NCBI RefSeq assembly: GCF_018305005.1
Contig: NZ_JAGQEG010000055.1
Location: forward strand, 1-38,837
Origin: Collimonas silvisoli
GTDB taxonomy: Bacteria > Pseudomonadota > Gammaproteobacteria > Burkholderiales > Burkholderiaceae_D
DNA length: 38,837 nt
Direction of reading: 5' to 3'
This document shows positions 18,877 to 27,928 of this stretch, piece after piece. The first letter of the stretch is position 1. Each line of letters starts with the position of its first letter. The position numbers were made by a program, and so were the translations under genes. The notes beneath the pieces were generated by a model, which was not told where the DNA came from, ran no database searches, and saw only the letters and a list, made by a program, of their open reading frames with translations.

Positions 18877-20097
18877 TTATTTGTTCTTGTTGTAGACGTC
18901 GACAAATACGGCGGCCAGCAAGACCAGGCCTTTGATCACTTGTTGATAGTCGATGCCGATGCCCATGATCGACATGCCGTTGTTCATCACGCCCATCACG
19001 AAAGCGCCGATCACCGCGCCCATGACCTTGCCGACGCCGCCGGATGCCGAGGCGCCGCCGATGAAGCAGGCTGCAATCACGTCCAGCTCGAAGCCGGTGC
19101 CGGCCTTGGGTGTGGCGGTGTTGAGGCGGGCCGCGAAGATCAGCCCGGCCAGGGCGGCCAGCATGCCCATGTTGATGAAGGTATAAAACGACACGCGTGA
19201 AGTCTTGATGCCAGACAGCTTGGCCGCTTTCTCGTTGCCGCCGACGGCATAGATGCGGCGGCCGATGGTGGTGCGGTTGGCGATGAAGGTGTACACCACC
19301 ATCAGCAGGAACATGATGATCAGCACATTCGGCATGCCTTTATAGGAAGCCAGCAGATAGCTGAAGAAAATGATGACAGCGGCGAAGATGGCGTTCTTCA
19401 CGATGAAGAATAGATAAGGCTCGTCCTCCATGCCGTGCTTGCTTTGTTTGGCGCGGCCGCGGACTTTGACGAAAATCAGGATCGCCGCCACCACCACGCC
19501 GACCAGCAAGGAGGTGACGCGCAAATCGGCGCCATTGAACAGATCGGGGATGAAGCCGGAGCTGAGCATCTGGAAATCGTCCGGGAAAGGCCCGATCGAC
19601 TGCCCTTGCAACAGGGCCAGCGTCAGCCCCTTGAATACCAGCATGCCGGCCAGGGTGACGATGAACGAAGGTATCTTGAAAAACGCTACCCAGTAACCTT
19701 GCGCCGCGCCGATCGCCGCGCCGGCCAGCAGGCACAGGATGCTCGCCAGTACAAAGTTCATGTGCAGGTTGACGATCAGCACCGCCGCCAGCGCGCCGAT
19801 GAAGCCGACCACCGAGCCTACCGACAGATCGATGTGGCCGGCGACGATCACCATCAGCATGCCGAGCGCCATGATCACGATGTAGCTGTTTTGCAGCACC
19901 AGGTTGGTCAGGTTCAGCGGCCGCATCAGGGTGCCGTCGGTCATGTACTGGAAAAACGCCATGATCGCGATCAACGACATCAGCATGCCGTATTCGCGCA
20001 TATTGTTTTTCAGGAAGCCGCTGTATTCTTTCTTGTCGGCCAGGGGCTGGGGCCGGTTTTTGCTTGCTGCATCGCTTGCTGCCATGTCGTGGTTCAT
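18877..20097 (-). CDS. gguB: Multiple-monosaccharide ABC transporter permease GguB
   Basis: This 406-aa inner-membrane permease of the XylH/RbsC/AraH group has many hydrophobic spans and the recognisable segments ALGMLMVIVAGHIDLSVGS, IPSFIVTLAGMLVFKG, NRTTIGRRIYAVGGNEKAAKLSGI and FIGGASASGGVGKVMGAVIGA. A hydrophilic loop with SKHGMEDEPY in the middle is a normal feature of the longer GguB/XylH permeases. The start at 20097 (MNHDM) is preferred because GGAG is 9 nt upstream and the gguA stop is one base away (TGAAATG); an ATG at 20127 would lie inside gguA. It works with GguA and ChvE in import of pentoses and hexoses. Confidence 0.93.
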   Translation of the reverse strand: MNHDMAASDAASKNRPQPLADKKEYSGFLKNNMREYGMLMSLIAIMAFFQYMTDGTLMRPLNLTNLVLQNSYIVIMALGMLMVIVAGHIDLSVGSVVGFIGALAAVLIVNLHMNFVLASILCLLAGAAIGAAQGYWVAFFKIPSFIVTLAGMLVFKGLTLALLQGQSIGPFPDDFQMLSSGFIPDLFNGADLRVTSLLVGVVVAAILIFVKVRGRAKQSKHGMEDEPYLFFIVKNAIFAAVIIFFSYLLASYKGMPNVLIIMFLLMVVYTFIANRTTIGRRIYAVGGNEKAAKLSGIKTSRVSFYTFINMGMLAALAGLIFAARLNTATPKAGTGFELDVIAACFIGGASASGGVGKVMGAVIGAFVMGVMNNGMSIMGIGIDYQQVIKGLVLLAAVFVDVYNKNK

Positions 20098-20098
20098 T

Positions 20099-21643
20099 TC
20101 AGTTGTCTCCGTTCTTTGTGCGCTCATTTCTTACAATAGCGCGCATGATCTTTTCCTGGGATGCTTCCGCCGCCGGCAATTCGCCGACGAAATTGCCTTC
20201 GTTCATGACATAGATGCGGTCGCACATGCCCAACAGTTCTGGCATTTCCGATGAAATCATGATGATGCATTTACCTTCGGCGGCGAGCTGGCTGATGATG
20301 GTGTAGATCTCGTACTTGGCGCCGACATCGATGCCACGGGTCGGCTCATCCAGGATCAGCACATCGGGATTGGAAAACAGCCATTTGCTGAGCACCACTT
20401 TTTGCTGATTGCCGCCGGACAGGTTCAGCACTTTCTGGAATACGTTGGAGCAGCGAATCTTGAGCTGGCGCCGGTAGTCGGCCGCTACCGAATACTCGCG
20501 CCCTTCGTCGATTACGGTGTTGTCGGCGACGCCATTGAGATTGGCCAGCGTGATGTTTTTCTTGATGTCCTGATCCAGGATCAGGCCGTAGCCTTTTCTA
20601 TCTTCGGTGACGTACGCAATGCCGTTGTCGATGGCCTTTTGCACGGTGCTGACGTCAATTTCCTTGCCGTGCATGAAAACCTTGCCGCTGATATGCCGGC
20701 CGTAGGCACGGCCGAAAATACTCATCGCCAGCTCGGTGCGGCCGGCGCCCATCAAGCCTGCGATGCCGACGATCTCGCCCTTTTTGACATGGAAATCGAC
20801 ACCCTTGATGACTTGCCGTTCCGGGTGTATCGGGTGATACACCTGCCATTGCTTGACTTCGAAAATGGTCTCGCCTATTTCCGGATGGCGCTTGGGATAG
20901 CGGTCGGCCATCTCGCGTCCGACCATGTTCTGGATGATGCGGTCTTCGCTGATGACCTCTTTGTGGCAGTCCAAGGTGTCGACGGTGGAGCCGTCGCGCA
21001 GGATCGTGATCGAATCGGCGACTTTGGAAATTTCGTTGAGCTTGTGGGAAATCAGGATAGAGGAAATGCCCTGCGCCTTGAGCTCCAGCAGCAGCTCCAG
21101 CAAGGCGTCGCTATCGCTTTCATTCAGGCTGGCGGTCGGTTCATCAAGGATCAGCAGCTTGACCTGTTTCGACAGCGCCTTGGCAATTTCAATCAATTGC
21201 TGCTTGCCGACGCCGAGATTGGTGATCAGCGTGTTGGGCGATTCCTTGAGGCCGACTTTGGCCAGCAGCTCTTTGGTCTTGGCATACGATGCGGCCCAGT
21301 CGATCACGCCGTTTTTGGCTTGCTCGTTGCCGAGAAAGATATTTTCCGTAATCGATAGCAGCGGCACCAGCGCCAGTTCCTGATGGATGATGATGATGCC
21401 GATTTTTTCACTGTCGGCAATGCCGTCGAACTGCCGCGCTTGCCCTTGGAAATGGATCTCGCCGGTGTAGGAGCCGTGCGGATAAACTCCGCTCAGCACT
21501 TTCATCAAGGTGGATTTTCCAGCGCCGTTTTCACCGACCACGGCGTGGATCTCGCCGTTGCGCACCGCCAGATTGACATTGTCTAATGCTTTGACTCCCG
21601 GGAATGTCTTCCCGATCCCGCGCATTTCCAGGATGGTTTCCAT
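20099..21643 (-). CDS. gguA: Multiple-monosaccharide ABC transporter ATPase GguA
   Basis: This 514-aa protein has two fused nucleotide-binding domains, as in MglA/RbsA/XylG. Domain 1 has Walker [10 protein letters not shown] (about 37-45), a degenerate signature LGVGKQQ and Walker [10 protein letters not shown]. Domain 2 has a degenerate Walker A (GLMGAGRTE) but a good signature LSGGNQQKV and Walker [13 protein letters not shown]. Such asymmetry is normal for sugar importers of this type. It energises uptake of the sugar delivered by ChvE. GAGG lies 9 nt before the ATG. It is 145 nt after chvE, with a stem-loop between, and is coupled to gguB. Confidence 0.95.
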   Translation of the reverse strand: METILEMRGIGKTFPGVKALDNVNLAVRNGEIHAVVGENGAGKSTLMKVLSGVYPHGSYTGEIHFQGQARQFDGIADSEKIGIIIIHQELALVPLLSITENIFLGNEQAKNGVIDWAASYAKTKELLAKVGLKESPNTLITNLGVGKQQLIEIAKALSKQVKLLILDEPTASLNESDSDALLELLLELKAQGISSILISHKLNEISKVADSITILRDGSTVDTLDCHKEVISEDRIIQNMVGREMADRYPKRHPEIGETIFEVKQWQVYHPIHPERQVIKGVDFHVKKGEIVGIAGLMGAGRTELAMSIFGRAYGRHISGKVFMHGKEIDVSTVQKAIDNGIAYVTEDRKGYGLILDQDIKKNITLANLNGVADNTVIDEGREYSVAADYRRQLKIRCSNVFQKVLNLSGGNQQKVVLSKWLFSNPDVLILDEPTRGIDVGAKYEIYTIISQLAAEGKCIIMISSEMPELLGMCDRIYVMNEGNFVGELPAAEASQEKIMRAIVRNERTKNGDN

Positions 21644-21690
21644 CTGTTGTTACCTCGCTTACCTCAAACCTTCGCCAGCGCCTGACAACT

Positions 21691-21726
21691 GGAGGTTGAA
21701 GCGCGACTGTGCGCATTCCAACCTCC
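21691..21726 (-). other. Stem-loop between chvE and gguA
   Basis: GGAGGTTG (21691-21698) pairs with CAACCTCC (21719-21726), with an inner GCGC/GCGC pairing. Hairpins at this place, between a binding-protein gene and the membrane genes of an ABC operon, often protect the upstream mRNA and lower downstream expression. A short tandem repeat of TGCGATCAACT (21758 and 21772) lies between it and the chvE stop. Confidence 0.5.
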
Positions 21727-21788
21727 GGCCAAACAAGTTTCTTTCTTTATCACTTGATGCGATCAACTTAGTGCGATCAACTGGATAC

Positions 21789-22853
21789 TTATTTGATCTG
21801 GCTTTCAGTGTAATAGCCGCTGCCAACCAGCACCGGCTTCCAGTTGGAGACATCGACGCTGACTGGTTTCAACAGATAGGAAGGTACGACCTTGACGCCA
21901 TTGTTGTAGGTTTTGGTGTCATTGATGGTAGGCGTTTTACCGCTTAGCACGGCATCGACCATGCCGACTGTCACCTTGGCCAGTTCACGCGTGTCCTTGA
22001 ACACGGTTTGACGCTGCTCGTTGTGCACGATGGATTTCACCGAAGGCACCTCGGCGTCCTGGCCGGTTACGACAGGCATCGGCGATTTAGGCGTACCGTA
22101 GCCTACCCCTTTGAGCGAGGACAGAATACCGATGCTGATGCCGTCATACGGCGACAACACGGCGTCCACATGGGCGTTGCTGTAGTAGGCGCTGAGCAGG
22201 TTATCCATGCGCGCCTGGGCTACCGCGCCATCCCAGCGCAAGGTCGAAACCTTGTCCATGCCGGTCTGTTTGCTGCGCACCACCAGCTTGCCTTTATCGA
22301 TATACGGCTGCAGTATCGACATGGCGCCGTTATAGAAAAAGAAGGCGTTGTTATCGTCGGCCGAACCGCCAAACAGTTCGATATTGAACGGACCCTTGCC
22401 GGCCTTCAGATCCAGTGCTTTTTCGATGTAGCTGGCTTGCAGCACGCCGACCTGGAAATTATCGAAGGTAGCGTAGTAATCGACGTTCTTGGAGCCGCGG
22501 ATCAGACGATCGTAGGCGATTACCTTGACGCCCTTGTCGGCGGCTTTTTGCAGAGCGTTGGATAAGGTAGTGCCGTCAATCGCGGCGATCACTAGCACCT
22601 TGACGCCCTTGGTAATCATGTTTTCGATCTGCGCCAGCTGATTTGGAATGTCGTCTTCGGCGTATTGCAGATCGGTCTTGTAACCTTTTTCCTTGAATAC
22701 CTTGACCATATTGTCGCCGTCGGCAATCCAGCGCGCGGATGATTTGGTCGGCATCGAAATGCCGATCGGACCTTTCTCTTGCGCGCCTGCCTGAGCTACC
22801 AGGCCGAACACGCCAATCATCAATCCAACAATCGTCGATTTAATCAGTTTCAC
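21789..22853 (-). CDS. chvE: Periplasmic sugar-binding protein ChvE
   Basis: This 354-aa periplasmic binding protein has a signal peptide ([20 protein letters not shown], cleavage about 22-24). The mature part, [70 protein letters not shown] and [13 protein letters not shown], is typical of ChvE. This protein binds arabinose, galactose, glucose and xylose in Agrobacterium, where it also signals to VirA; there is no sign of virulence functions here. The start is GTG at 22853, with AGGAG 7 nt upstream. It heads the transporter and catabolic run, as in the chvE-gguABC operon. Confidence 0.95.
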   Translation of the reverse strand: MKLIKSTIVGLMIGVFGLVAQAGAQEKGPIGISMPTKSSARWIADGDNMVKVFKEKGYKTDLQYAEDDIPNQLAQIENMITKGVKVLVIAAIDGTTLSNALQKAADKGVKVIAYDRLIRGSKNVDYYATFDNFQVGVLQASYIEKALDLKAGKGPFNIELFGGSADDNNAFFFYNGAMSILQPYIDKGKLVVRSKQTGMDKVSTLRWDGAVAQARMDNLLSAYYSNAHVDAVLSPYDGISIGILSSLKGVGYGTPKSPMPVVTGQDAEVPSVKSIVHNEQRQTVFKDTRELAKVTVGMVDAVLSGKTPTINDTKTYNNGVKVVPSYLLKPVSVDVSNWKPVLVGSGYYTESQIK

Positions 22854-23328
22854 AGCTTGTCTCCTTTAGTTAATTTAACTATTTAATTATTTTGATGTTG
22901 CGTCAGAACCTTGTGAAGCGCCTGCCCTATCTACTTTTTTAACTGCTTTTATATCTACCTATGCCTAGCTATTCCTGATATCTGGCCTCTCGCTGGATGG
23001 CTGTCCAATGAATATTTTCCATATGACAAGCAGTCAATATAGACCATTCCGGCTGAATTTCATGACTATCTTACGAACATTAGTGATATCAAACAAATGA
23101 ATTTTTTCGTGATTTCGATATTTTTTTCGATATCGGAATAAAGAAAGAAAAACCCCCACGAAAAGCTCTCCGCCATCAATCACAAGAGAACAAATACCGC
23201 AGCCAGTGTAAAAACACTTGGCGGGTCTTACTAATCACTTTTTTATCATAAGTGATATCCATTTAGATATCAGTCATGCGTGGGCGGGCGGCCGCGGCAG
23301 AAACGCCGGGCAATTCGCCAGCAAAGCG
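22854..23328 (-). promoter_or_regulatory. AT-rich chvE promoter region with repeated GATATC motifs
   Basis: This 475-bp stretch has no gene. It contains TGATATCA (23084-23091), CGATATCG (23128-23135) with a related TTCGATATTT 12 bp away, and two GATATC cores at 23254 and 23266. The same core forms palindromes in the porin/gbpR-like promoter region. A 15-bp palindrome, TAGTTAA-T-TTAACTA (22867-22881), lies directly upstream of the chvE ribosome site. A -10/-35 pair cannot be chosen with confidence. Confidence 0.5.
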
Positions 23329-24219
23329 TCAGGACCAGCTGCGGCAGTAAGCCAGGAATTGCATCAGCCGCAGCGACAGGATCTTGTGCTTGCTGTGGAT
23401 CAGGTAGAAATGCCTACGCAATTTCGGCAGCGATGTCTTCAACTCCACCAGCCGGCCGCTTTGCAAAAAATCGGCCACCACGGCATGCGACAGGCAACTG
23501 ATGCCAAGACCGGCGGCGGTAGCGTGCTTGATGGCTTCCGAATTACCGAACTCATAGCTTTGCCGCAAATAGTGCAAATGCGGCAGCAAGGCTTGCTCAA
23601 CCGCCTCGCGGGTGCCGGAGCCCGGCTCGCGCAATAGCCATTCGGCCTCGCGCAACTGCGTCACGCCGACCTTCTTGTCGCCGCCGGCCAGAGGATGCTG
23701 TGGCGCAGCGACGATCAGCAATTCATCGACCATCCACGGTTCGACTTGCAGATCGGCGGCATGGCTGGGGCCTTCGACCAAACCGACATCGACTTCGAAA
23801 TTGACCACGGCGGCGACGATGTCGGCGGTATTGGCAATCGTCACTCGCACCTGCAGTTCGCTATGCTGTTGCCGGTAGGCGGCAATCATCGATGGCAACA
23901 GATAACTGCCGATGGTGGTGCTGGAGCCGATTTGCAGGCCGCCGCCCTGCGCCATGCCTGGCGCCAGAAATTGCTGTTCTATGGTTTTGGCGGCATCTAC
24001 CACCTGCCCCGCCTGCGGCAATAACAAGCGGCCGTTATCGTTGAGGATCAGGCGCTTGCCGACGCGGTCGAAGAGACGGCAATCCAGCAGGTTTTCCAGT
24101 TCGTTCAAGGCAGCGCTGGTAGCCGATTGCGACAGGGCGACTTGCTCGGCGGCGGCGGTGGTGCTGCCGGACTGGGCTATCGCCAGGAATATCTGTAATT
24201 GTCGGATGGTGAGGCGCAT
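23329..24219 (-). CDS. LysR-family regulator, YeiE-like
   Basis: This 296-aa LysR-type regulator has an N-terminal HTH (MRLTIRQLQIFLAIAQSGST, ALSQSATSAALNELE, LFDRVGKRLILNDNGR) and an effector domain with IGSSTTIGSYLLPSMI, DVGLVEGPSH, LLREPGSGTREAVEQ and FGNSEAIKHATAAGLGISCLS. These segments follow enterobacterial YeiE closely. YeiE has been reported as a sulfite-responsive regulator, and its gene is divergent from yeiH, as here. It therefore most likely controls the exporter gene at 24385 through the inverted repeat between them. The ribosome site at the ATG is weak. It ends 475 nt before the chvE start region; no link with the sugar genes is implied. Confidence 0.85.
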   Translation of the reverse strand: MRLTIRQLQIFLAIAQSGSTTAAAEQVALSQSATSAALNELENLLDCRLFDRVGKRLILNDNGRLLLPQAGQVVDAAKTIEQQFLAPGMAQGGGLQIGSSTTIGSYLLPSMIAAYRQQHSELQVRVTIANTADIVAAVVNFEVDVGLVEGPSHAADLQVEPWMVDELLIVAAPQHPLAGGDKKVGVTQLREAEWLLREPGSGTREAVEQALLPHLHYLRQSYEFGNSEAIKHATAAGLGISCLSHAVVADFLQSGRLVELKTSLPKLRRHFYLIHSKHKILSLRLMQFLAYCRSWS

Positions 24220-24280
24220 CTTGGGCCGGTCTTTGTATCGAATAGCAGCGATTGCTGCGGAGAGAGAGCAATTTACCTGT

Positions 24281-24314
24281 AAAACAGGTTAATTATACAA
24301 AATTAATCTGTTTT
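24281..24314. promoter_or_regulatory. Inverted-repeat operator between the YeiE-like and YeiH-like genes
   Basis: AAAACAGGTTAAT (24281-24293) and ATTAATCTGTTTT (24302-24314) are reverse complements with one mismatch and 8 bp between. The site lies about 60 nt upstream of the LysR start and 70 nt upstream of the exporter start, the usual place for a LysR recognition site controlling both directions. Confidence 0.6.
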
Positions 24315-24384
24315 TCTTTTAGATATCAAATAGCTATAGTGATTTCCATGGCGGCATGACGCCGCATCTCGATGGGAAATCACA

Positions 24385-25473
24385 GTGAATGCCTCAACAC
24401 TAACAACAACGGCCCGCCCCTCCAACACCCAAGCGCCGCGACTGGCGGGATTGGCCTTGAGCGCCTCGATTGCAGCAGTAGCGATCGCGGCCGCCCGGAT
24501 CGACTGGCTACAGGCACACGGTTTCAGCGCATTGACCTTAGCTATCGTGATCGGCATGCTGGCCGGCAACCTGGGTTATCGGCGGCTTGCCCCGTCCTGC
24601 GCCGCCGGCGTCAATTTTTCCAAGCAAAACCTGCTGCGGCTGGGGATTATTTTTTACGGCTTCCGCCTGACATTCCAGGATATCGGCCATGTCGGGCTAA
24701 GCGGCGTATTGATCGACGCTCTGGTCTTGTGCTCAACCTTTGGCATGGCGTTGCTGCTTGGCACCCGCGTATTCAAGCTGGACCGCGAGACCGCCGTGCT
24801 GATCGGCGCGGGTAGCTCCATCTGCGGTGCGGCCGCCGTGATGGCTACCGAACCGGTGCTGCGGGCGCAGCCGGCGCAGGTGACGGTGGCGGTGGCTACC
24901 GTGGTGGTATTCGGTTCGCTGGCGATATTTCTTTATCCGCTGCTGTACCAGCTCAATCTGCACTGGCAGTTTCTGGCAGCCTCGCCGCTGGCCTACGGCG
25001 TCTACACCGGCTCCACCGTGCATGAAGTCGCCCAGGTGGTGGCCGCAGCTGGCGCCATCAGCCCGGATGCAGCCAATACGGCGGTGATTGCCAAGATGGT
25101 GAGAGTGATGATGCTGGCGCCGTTCCTGATGCTGTTGTCGGCCTATATTTCGAAGAAGAACAGCCCGAAGAAAAACAGTGCTGCCAAGAAGGCAGCCGCC
25201 GGTGGCCTGGCGATTCCCTGGTTTGCTTTCGGTTTTGTCGCAGTGGCGGCATTCAATTCGCTGCACCTGCTGCCGACCGCACTGGTTGCGCATATCAATG
25301 ATGTCGACAACGCATTGCTGGCGATGGCGATGGCGGCGCTAGGCATATCCACCCATTTCTCGTCGATCCGCACTGCGGGCGTCAAGCCGTTGATGTTTGC
25401 GGCAGTGCTGTTCGGCTGGCTGATCGTCGGCGGCGCCCTGATCAATACGCTGGTGTTGCGCTTATTTGCCTGA
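24385..25473 (+). CDS. YeiH-family putative sulfite/sulfate exporter
   Basis: This 362-aa inner-membrane protein has about ten hydrophobic spans and the family segments [61 protein letters not shown] and [15 protein letters not shown]. The YeiH/UPF0324 family is annotated as putative sulfate or sulfite exporters; direct transport data are limited. A Lys/Ser-rich cytoplasmic loop ([14 protein letters not shown]) lies near residues 250-265. The start is GTG at 24385. It is divergent from the YeiE-like regulator, which suggests induction by sulfite or a related sulfur compound. Confidence 0.88.
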   Translation: MNASTLTTTARPSNTQAPRLAGLALSASIAAVAIAAARIDWLQAHGFSALTLAIVIGMLAGNLGYRRLAPSCAAGVNFSKQNLLRLGIIFYGFRLTFQDIGHVGLSGVLIDALVLCSTFGMALLLGTRVFKLDRETAVLIGAGSSICGAAAVMATEPVLRAQPAQVTVAVATVVVFGSLAIFLYPLLYQLNLHWQFLAASPLAYGVYTGSTVHEVAQVVAAAGAISPDAANTAVIAKMVRVMMLAPFLMLLSAYISKKNSPKKNSAAKKAAAGGLAIPWFAFGFVAVAAFNSLHLLPTALVAHINDVDNALLAMAMAALGISTHFSSIRTAGVKPLMFAAVLFGWLIVGGALINTLVLRLFA

Positions 25474-25496
25474 TAGCCGGTATCGGCTTAGGGGAC

Positions 25497-25526
25497 GGCG
25501 GGGAAACGCAGTATGGCTTCCCCGCC
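25497..25526. terminator. Hairpin between the convergent yeiH-like and porin genes
   Basis: GGCGGGGAA (25497-25505) pairs with TTCCCCGCC (25518-25526) across a 12-nt loop, 23 nt after the yeiH-like stop. Its position between convergent genes suggests a terminator; the following sequence is only moderately T-rich. Confidence 0.5.
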
Positions 25527-25572
25527 TTGCGTTACTGGTTATTACTACTTACCTGCTAGCGTTTGCCACCAA

Positions 25573-26685
25573 TCAGAACTTATGGCGCAAACCCACGCGC
25601 AACACGTTCTGGCTGCTGTCGTCCGCCGGCGCGCTGCTGTATGCGGCATTGATCACGCCTGGGTTATTGATATCCTTGGCGCGCTGATTGCTGTACAGAG
25701 CGTACAGATCGGTGCGTTTCGACAGGAAATAATCAAGCCCGAGGTTCAACTGGGTAGTCTTGCCTTTGGTGGTGCCCAGCGTTTTGCGGCTGATATCGGC
25801 ACGGTCGTAAATCACGCTTGCCAGCAAATGCAGGTCGCCCGACAGCGCATAATCCACGCCCAGATCGAAGATGTTGGCTTTGGTCGCTGTGGTGATATTG
25901 ACCAGGCCGGTTGCCGCCAATGCCTTCGCCAACGGACGTTTTGTTTGCGACCATGCACCGTAGATCTTGGCCGCGCCGGCCTGATAGCTGGCGCCGAGGG
26001 TGAAGGTTTTCAGATCAGCGTCGCCGGCCGAAGCCGGGGGTGCATCAACAGCCAGTTTGGTCTCAAAATAAGCCAGGCCGATACCGAATGGGCCGTTCGC
26101 ATAGTTAGCACCCAGACCGAAAGCTTCGCCGGCTGCCTTGCGACCGGCAACTCCGCCGAAACCGTAGAACAAGCTGCCGTTAAAGCCACTGTAATTGGCG
26201 CTGTCGTAGCGGATCGAATCATTGCTGCGGGCGCCGGAAATGCGGTCCAGATTGTTGAAGTGGCCGCCTTTGACGCCGTTGCCGCCGAATGTCTGCACCG
26301 AAGTATATTTGTTGCCGATATCTTCCAGATAATCGGTTTGACGACCGATGGTGAAGGTACCGAAGCTGCCGGACAGGCCGACCACCGATTTGCGGTCGAA
26401 CAAAGTGTTGGCGGTGCCCAAGGAGCCGTCGTCTGCATTGAAACCGTTTTCCAGTTGGAAAATCGCTTTCAAGCCGCCGCCCAGATCTTCTGAACCCTTG
26501 AAACCGATACGGGAAGTCGACAAATCGCCTGAATCCACGCTGATGCGGCTATCGTTTTTCGGGCCGACCTTGCTGGTGTAAGTGAGGCTGGCGTCAATCA
26601 CGCCATAAATGGTGACGTTGCTTTGTGCCTGTGCATTAGCGCCAATCAGGCCGAGGGCGGCTAGTGCGAATACAGTCTTTTTCAT
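25573..26685 (-). CDS. General porin, Burkholderiales OmpC-like type (second)
   Basis: This 370-aa porin has a signal peptide MKKTVFALAALGLIGANAQA, then QSNVTIYGVIDASLTYTSKV. Conserved segments include STSRIGFKGSEDLGGGLKAI, NTLFDRKSVVGLSGSFGTFT and LGLDYFLSKRTDLYALYSN, with the barrel end LRVGLRHKF. It is clearly a paralogue of the porin at 9945-11036 but differs in loops, so the two are not a recent duplication. A GGGTAG ribosome site precedes the ATG. The gene has its own promoter region and no obvious operon partner. Confidence 0.92.
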   Translation of the reverse strand: MKKTVFALAALGLIGANAQAQSNVTIYGVIDASLTYTSKVGPKNDSRISVDSGDLSTSRIGFKGSEDLGGGLKAIFQLENGFNADDGSLGTANTLFDRKSVVGLSGSFGTFTIGRQTDYLEDIGNKYTSVQTFGGNGVKGGHFNNLDRISGARSNDSIRYDSANYSGFNGSLFYGFGGVAGRKAAGEAFGLGANYANGPFGIGLAYFETKLAVDAPPASAGDADLKTFTLGASYQAGAAKIYGAWSQTKRPLAKALAATGLVNITTATKANIFDLGVDYALSGDLHLLASVIYDRADISRKTLGTTKGKTTQLNLGLDYFLSKRTDLYALYSNQRAKDINNPGVINAAYSSAPADDSSQNVLRVGLRHKF

Positions 26686-27157
26686 TTCTACCCTTTATTA
26701 ATATTTAAGCAATCCCGTCCCGATGCGCTGCCTGAAGATCGTAGCGATACATTGCTAGCAATTGTTACGAGCGGGACGGCATAGATATTACCAACCAATA
26801 AAGAAATTGCACTATTTTTCAAAAAAAAATTTAAAAAAAACGAAAATTAAGCGACGTTGGAAATTTATGTTGTTTTTTGACGGCTGATTGTGACATTTAT
26901 GACTTAGCAAATGCATTATTTCAGCAAGCGCATCGCCAGCATCTGAAATATTCGGGGGATAGCGCTAATGCCAGCCATTCAACGCCATTGATTTGTCACT
27001 CCACATGGCGTGCGATAGCGAAATGATCGCCATGCAGCGGAACAATCAGGTTGGCGAGGGGAAGTAAAGCGGCAAGATCGGCCTGGCTTTCGCCATGAAA
27101 AAGGGCCTGAATTCCAGGCCCTTTTCTGTTACGGCACGTCTACAAGCATCGATATGA
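26686..27157. other. 472-bp intergenic stretch between the second porin and rpiA
   Basis: The first 200 bp are AT-rich with A-tracts around 26815-26850 and should hold the porin promoter. CCGTCCCG near 26715 and CGGGACGG near 26773 could pair as distant arms in the porin 5' leader. The rpiA terminator lies at 27097-27126. No gene is supported. Confidence 0.45.
27097..27126 (-). terminator. Intrinsic terminator of rpiA
   Basis: AAAAGGGCCTG pairs with CAGGCCCTTTT around a 5-nt loop, and on the minus strand the stem ends in a TTTTT run. It begins 32 nt after the rpiA stop, a textbook rho-independent terminator. Confidence 0.85.
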
Positions 27158-27838
27158 TCAGAACGTCAGCGTCTTCACGCCATCCGGCGTTCCCAGCAAA
27201 CAGACATCGGCGCCTTGCTGCGCAAACAGACCGACCGTCACCACGCCCGTGATCTGGTTGATTTGCCGCTCCAGTTCGACCGGATCGGTGATTTTCAGAT
27301 CGAACATATCGATAATCACGCAACCGTTGTCGGTAATCAGCGGCTTGCCGTCCTTGAAGCGCAAACGCGGCTCGCCGCCGAATTTGACCAGCTTGCGCGC
27401 CACCACTGCCTGCGCCATCGGGATCACTTCGATCGGCAGCGGAAACTTGCCGAGCACCTTGACCAGCTTGGAGCCGTCGGCGATGCAGATGAATTTCTCA
27501 GCCACCGAGGCGACGATTTTTTCGCGCGTCAAGGCAGCGCCGCCGCCTTTGATCATCGCGCCCTGCTCCGTGATTTCGTCAGCGCCGTCGACATAGACCG
27601 GCATGGTCGCTACCTGGTTCAGGTCGTAGACGTCGATGTCATGCGCGCGCAACCGCGCCGCAGTCGCTTCCGACGAAGCCACCGCGCCCTTGATACGGTC
27701 CTTGATTTTTGCCAGTTCATCGATGAAGAAATTGGCGGTGGAGCCGGTGCCGACGCCGACAATCTGGCCATCCACCACGTATTTGATTGCTTCGCGGGCA
27801 ACGGCTTGTTTGAGTTGATCCTGGGTCATGGCAGTCAT
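27158..27838 (-). CDS. rpiA: Ribose-5-phosphate isomerase A
   Basis: This 226-aa RpiA interconverts ribose 5-phosphate and ribulose 5-phosphate in the pentose phosphate pathway. The family's substrate and active-site segments are intact: [46 protein letters not shown] and [11 protein letters not shown]. The length is normal. The ATG at 27838 has a weak ribosome site; a second ATG three codons on is possible. Although near a pentose module, it is a housekeeping gene with its own terminator and is not needed for the non-phosphorylative route. Confidence 0.96.
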   Translation of the reverse strand: MTAMTQDQLKQAVAREAIKYVVDGQIVGVGTGSTANFFIDELAKIKDRIKGAVASSEATAARLRAHDIDVYDLNQVATMPVYVDGADEITEQGAMIKGGGAALTREKIVASVAEKFICIADGSKLVKVLGKFPLPIEVIPMAQAVVARKLVKFGGEPRLRFKDGKPLITDNGCVIIDMFDLKITDPVELERQINQITGVVTVGLFAQQGADVCLLGTPDGVKTLTF

Positions 27839-27928
27839 GGCTTTGTCTTGAAAAAGGGAGAAAACGCTATTTTAACCAAACGACGCAACGGCAGCCTCTA
27901 AAAACCTGTTGCGCAGTGCTTGGACAAG

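Noticed and set aside
21789-22853. Virulence-signalling role for ChvE
   Set aside because: ChvE is linked to virulence only in Agrobacterium with VirA; here all neighbours are sugar transport and breakdown genes.
27158-27838. rpiA as part of the pentose catabolic module
   Set aside because: It has its own terminator, lies over 4 kb from chvE with unrelated genes between, and the non-phosphorylative route does not need it.
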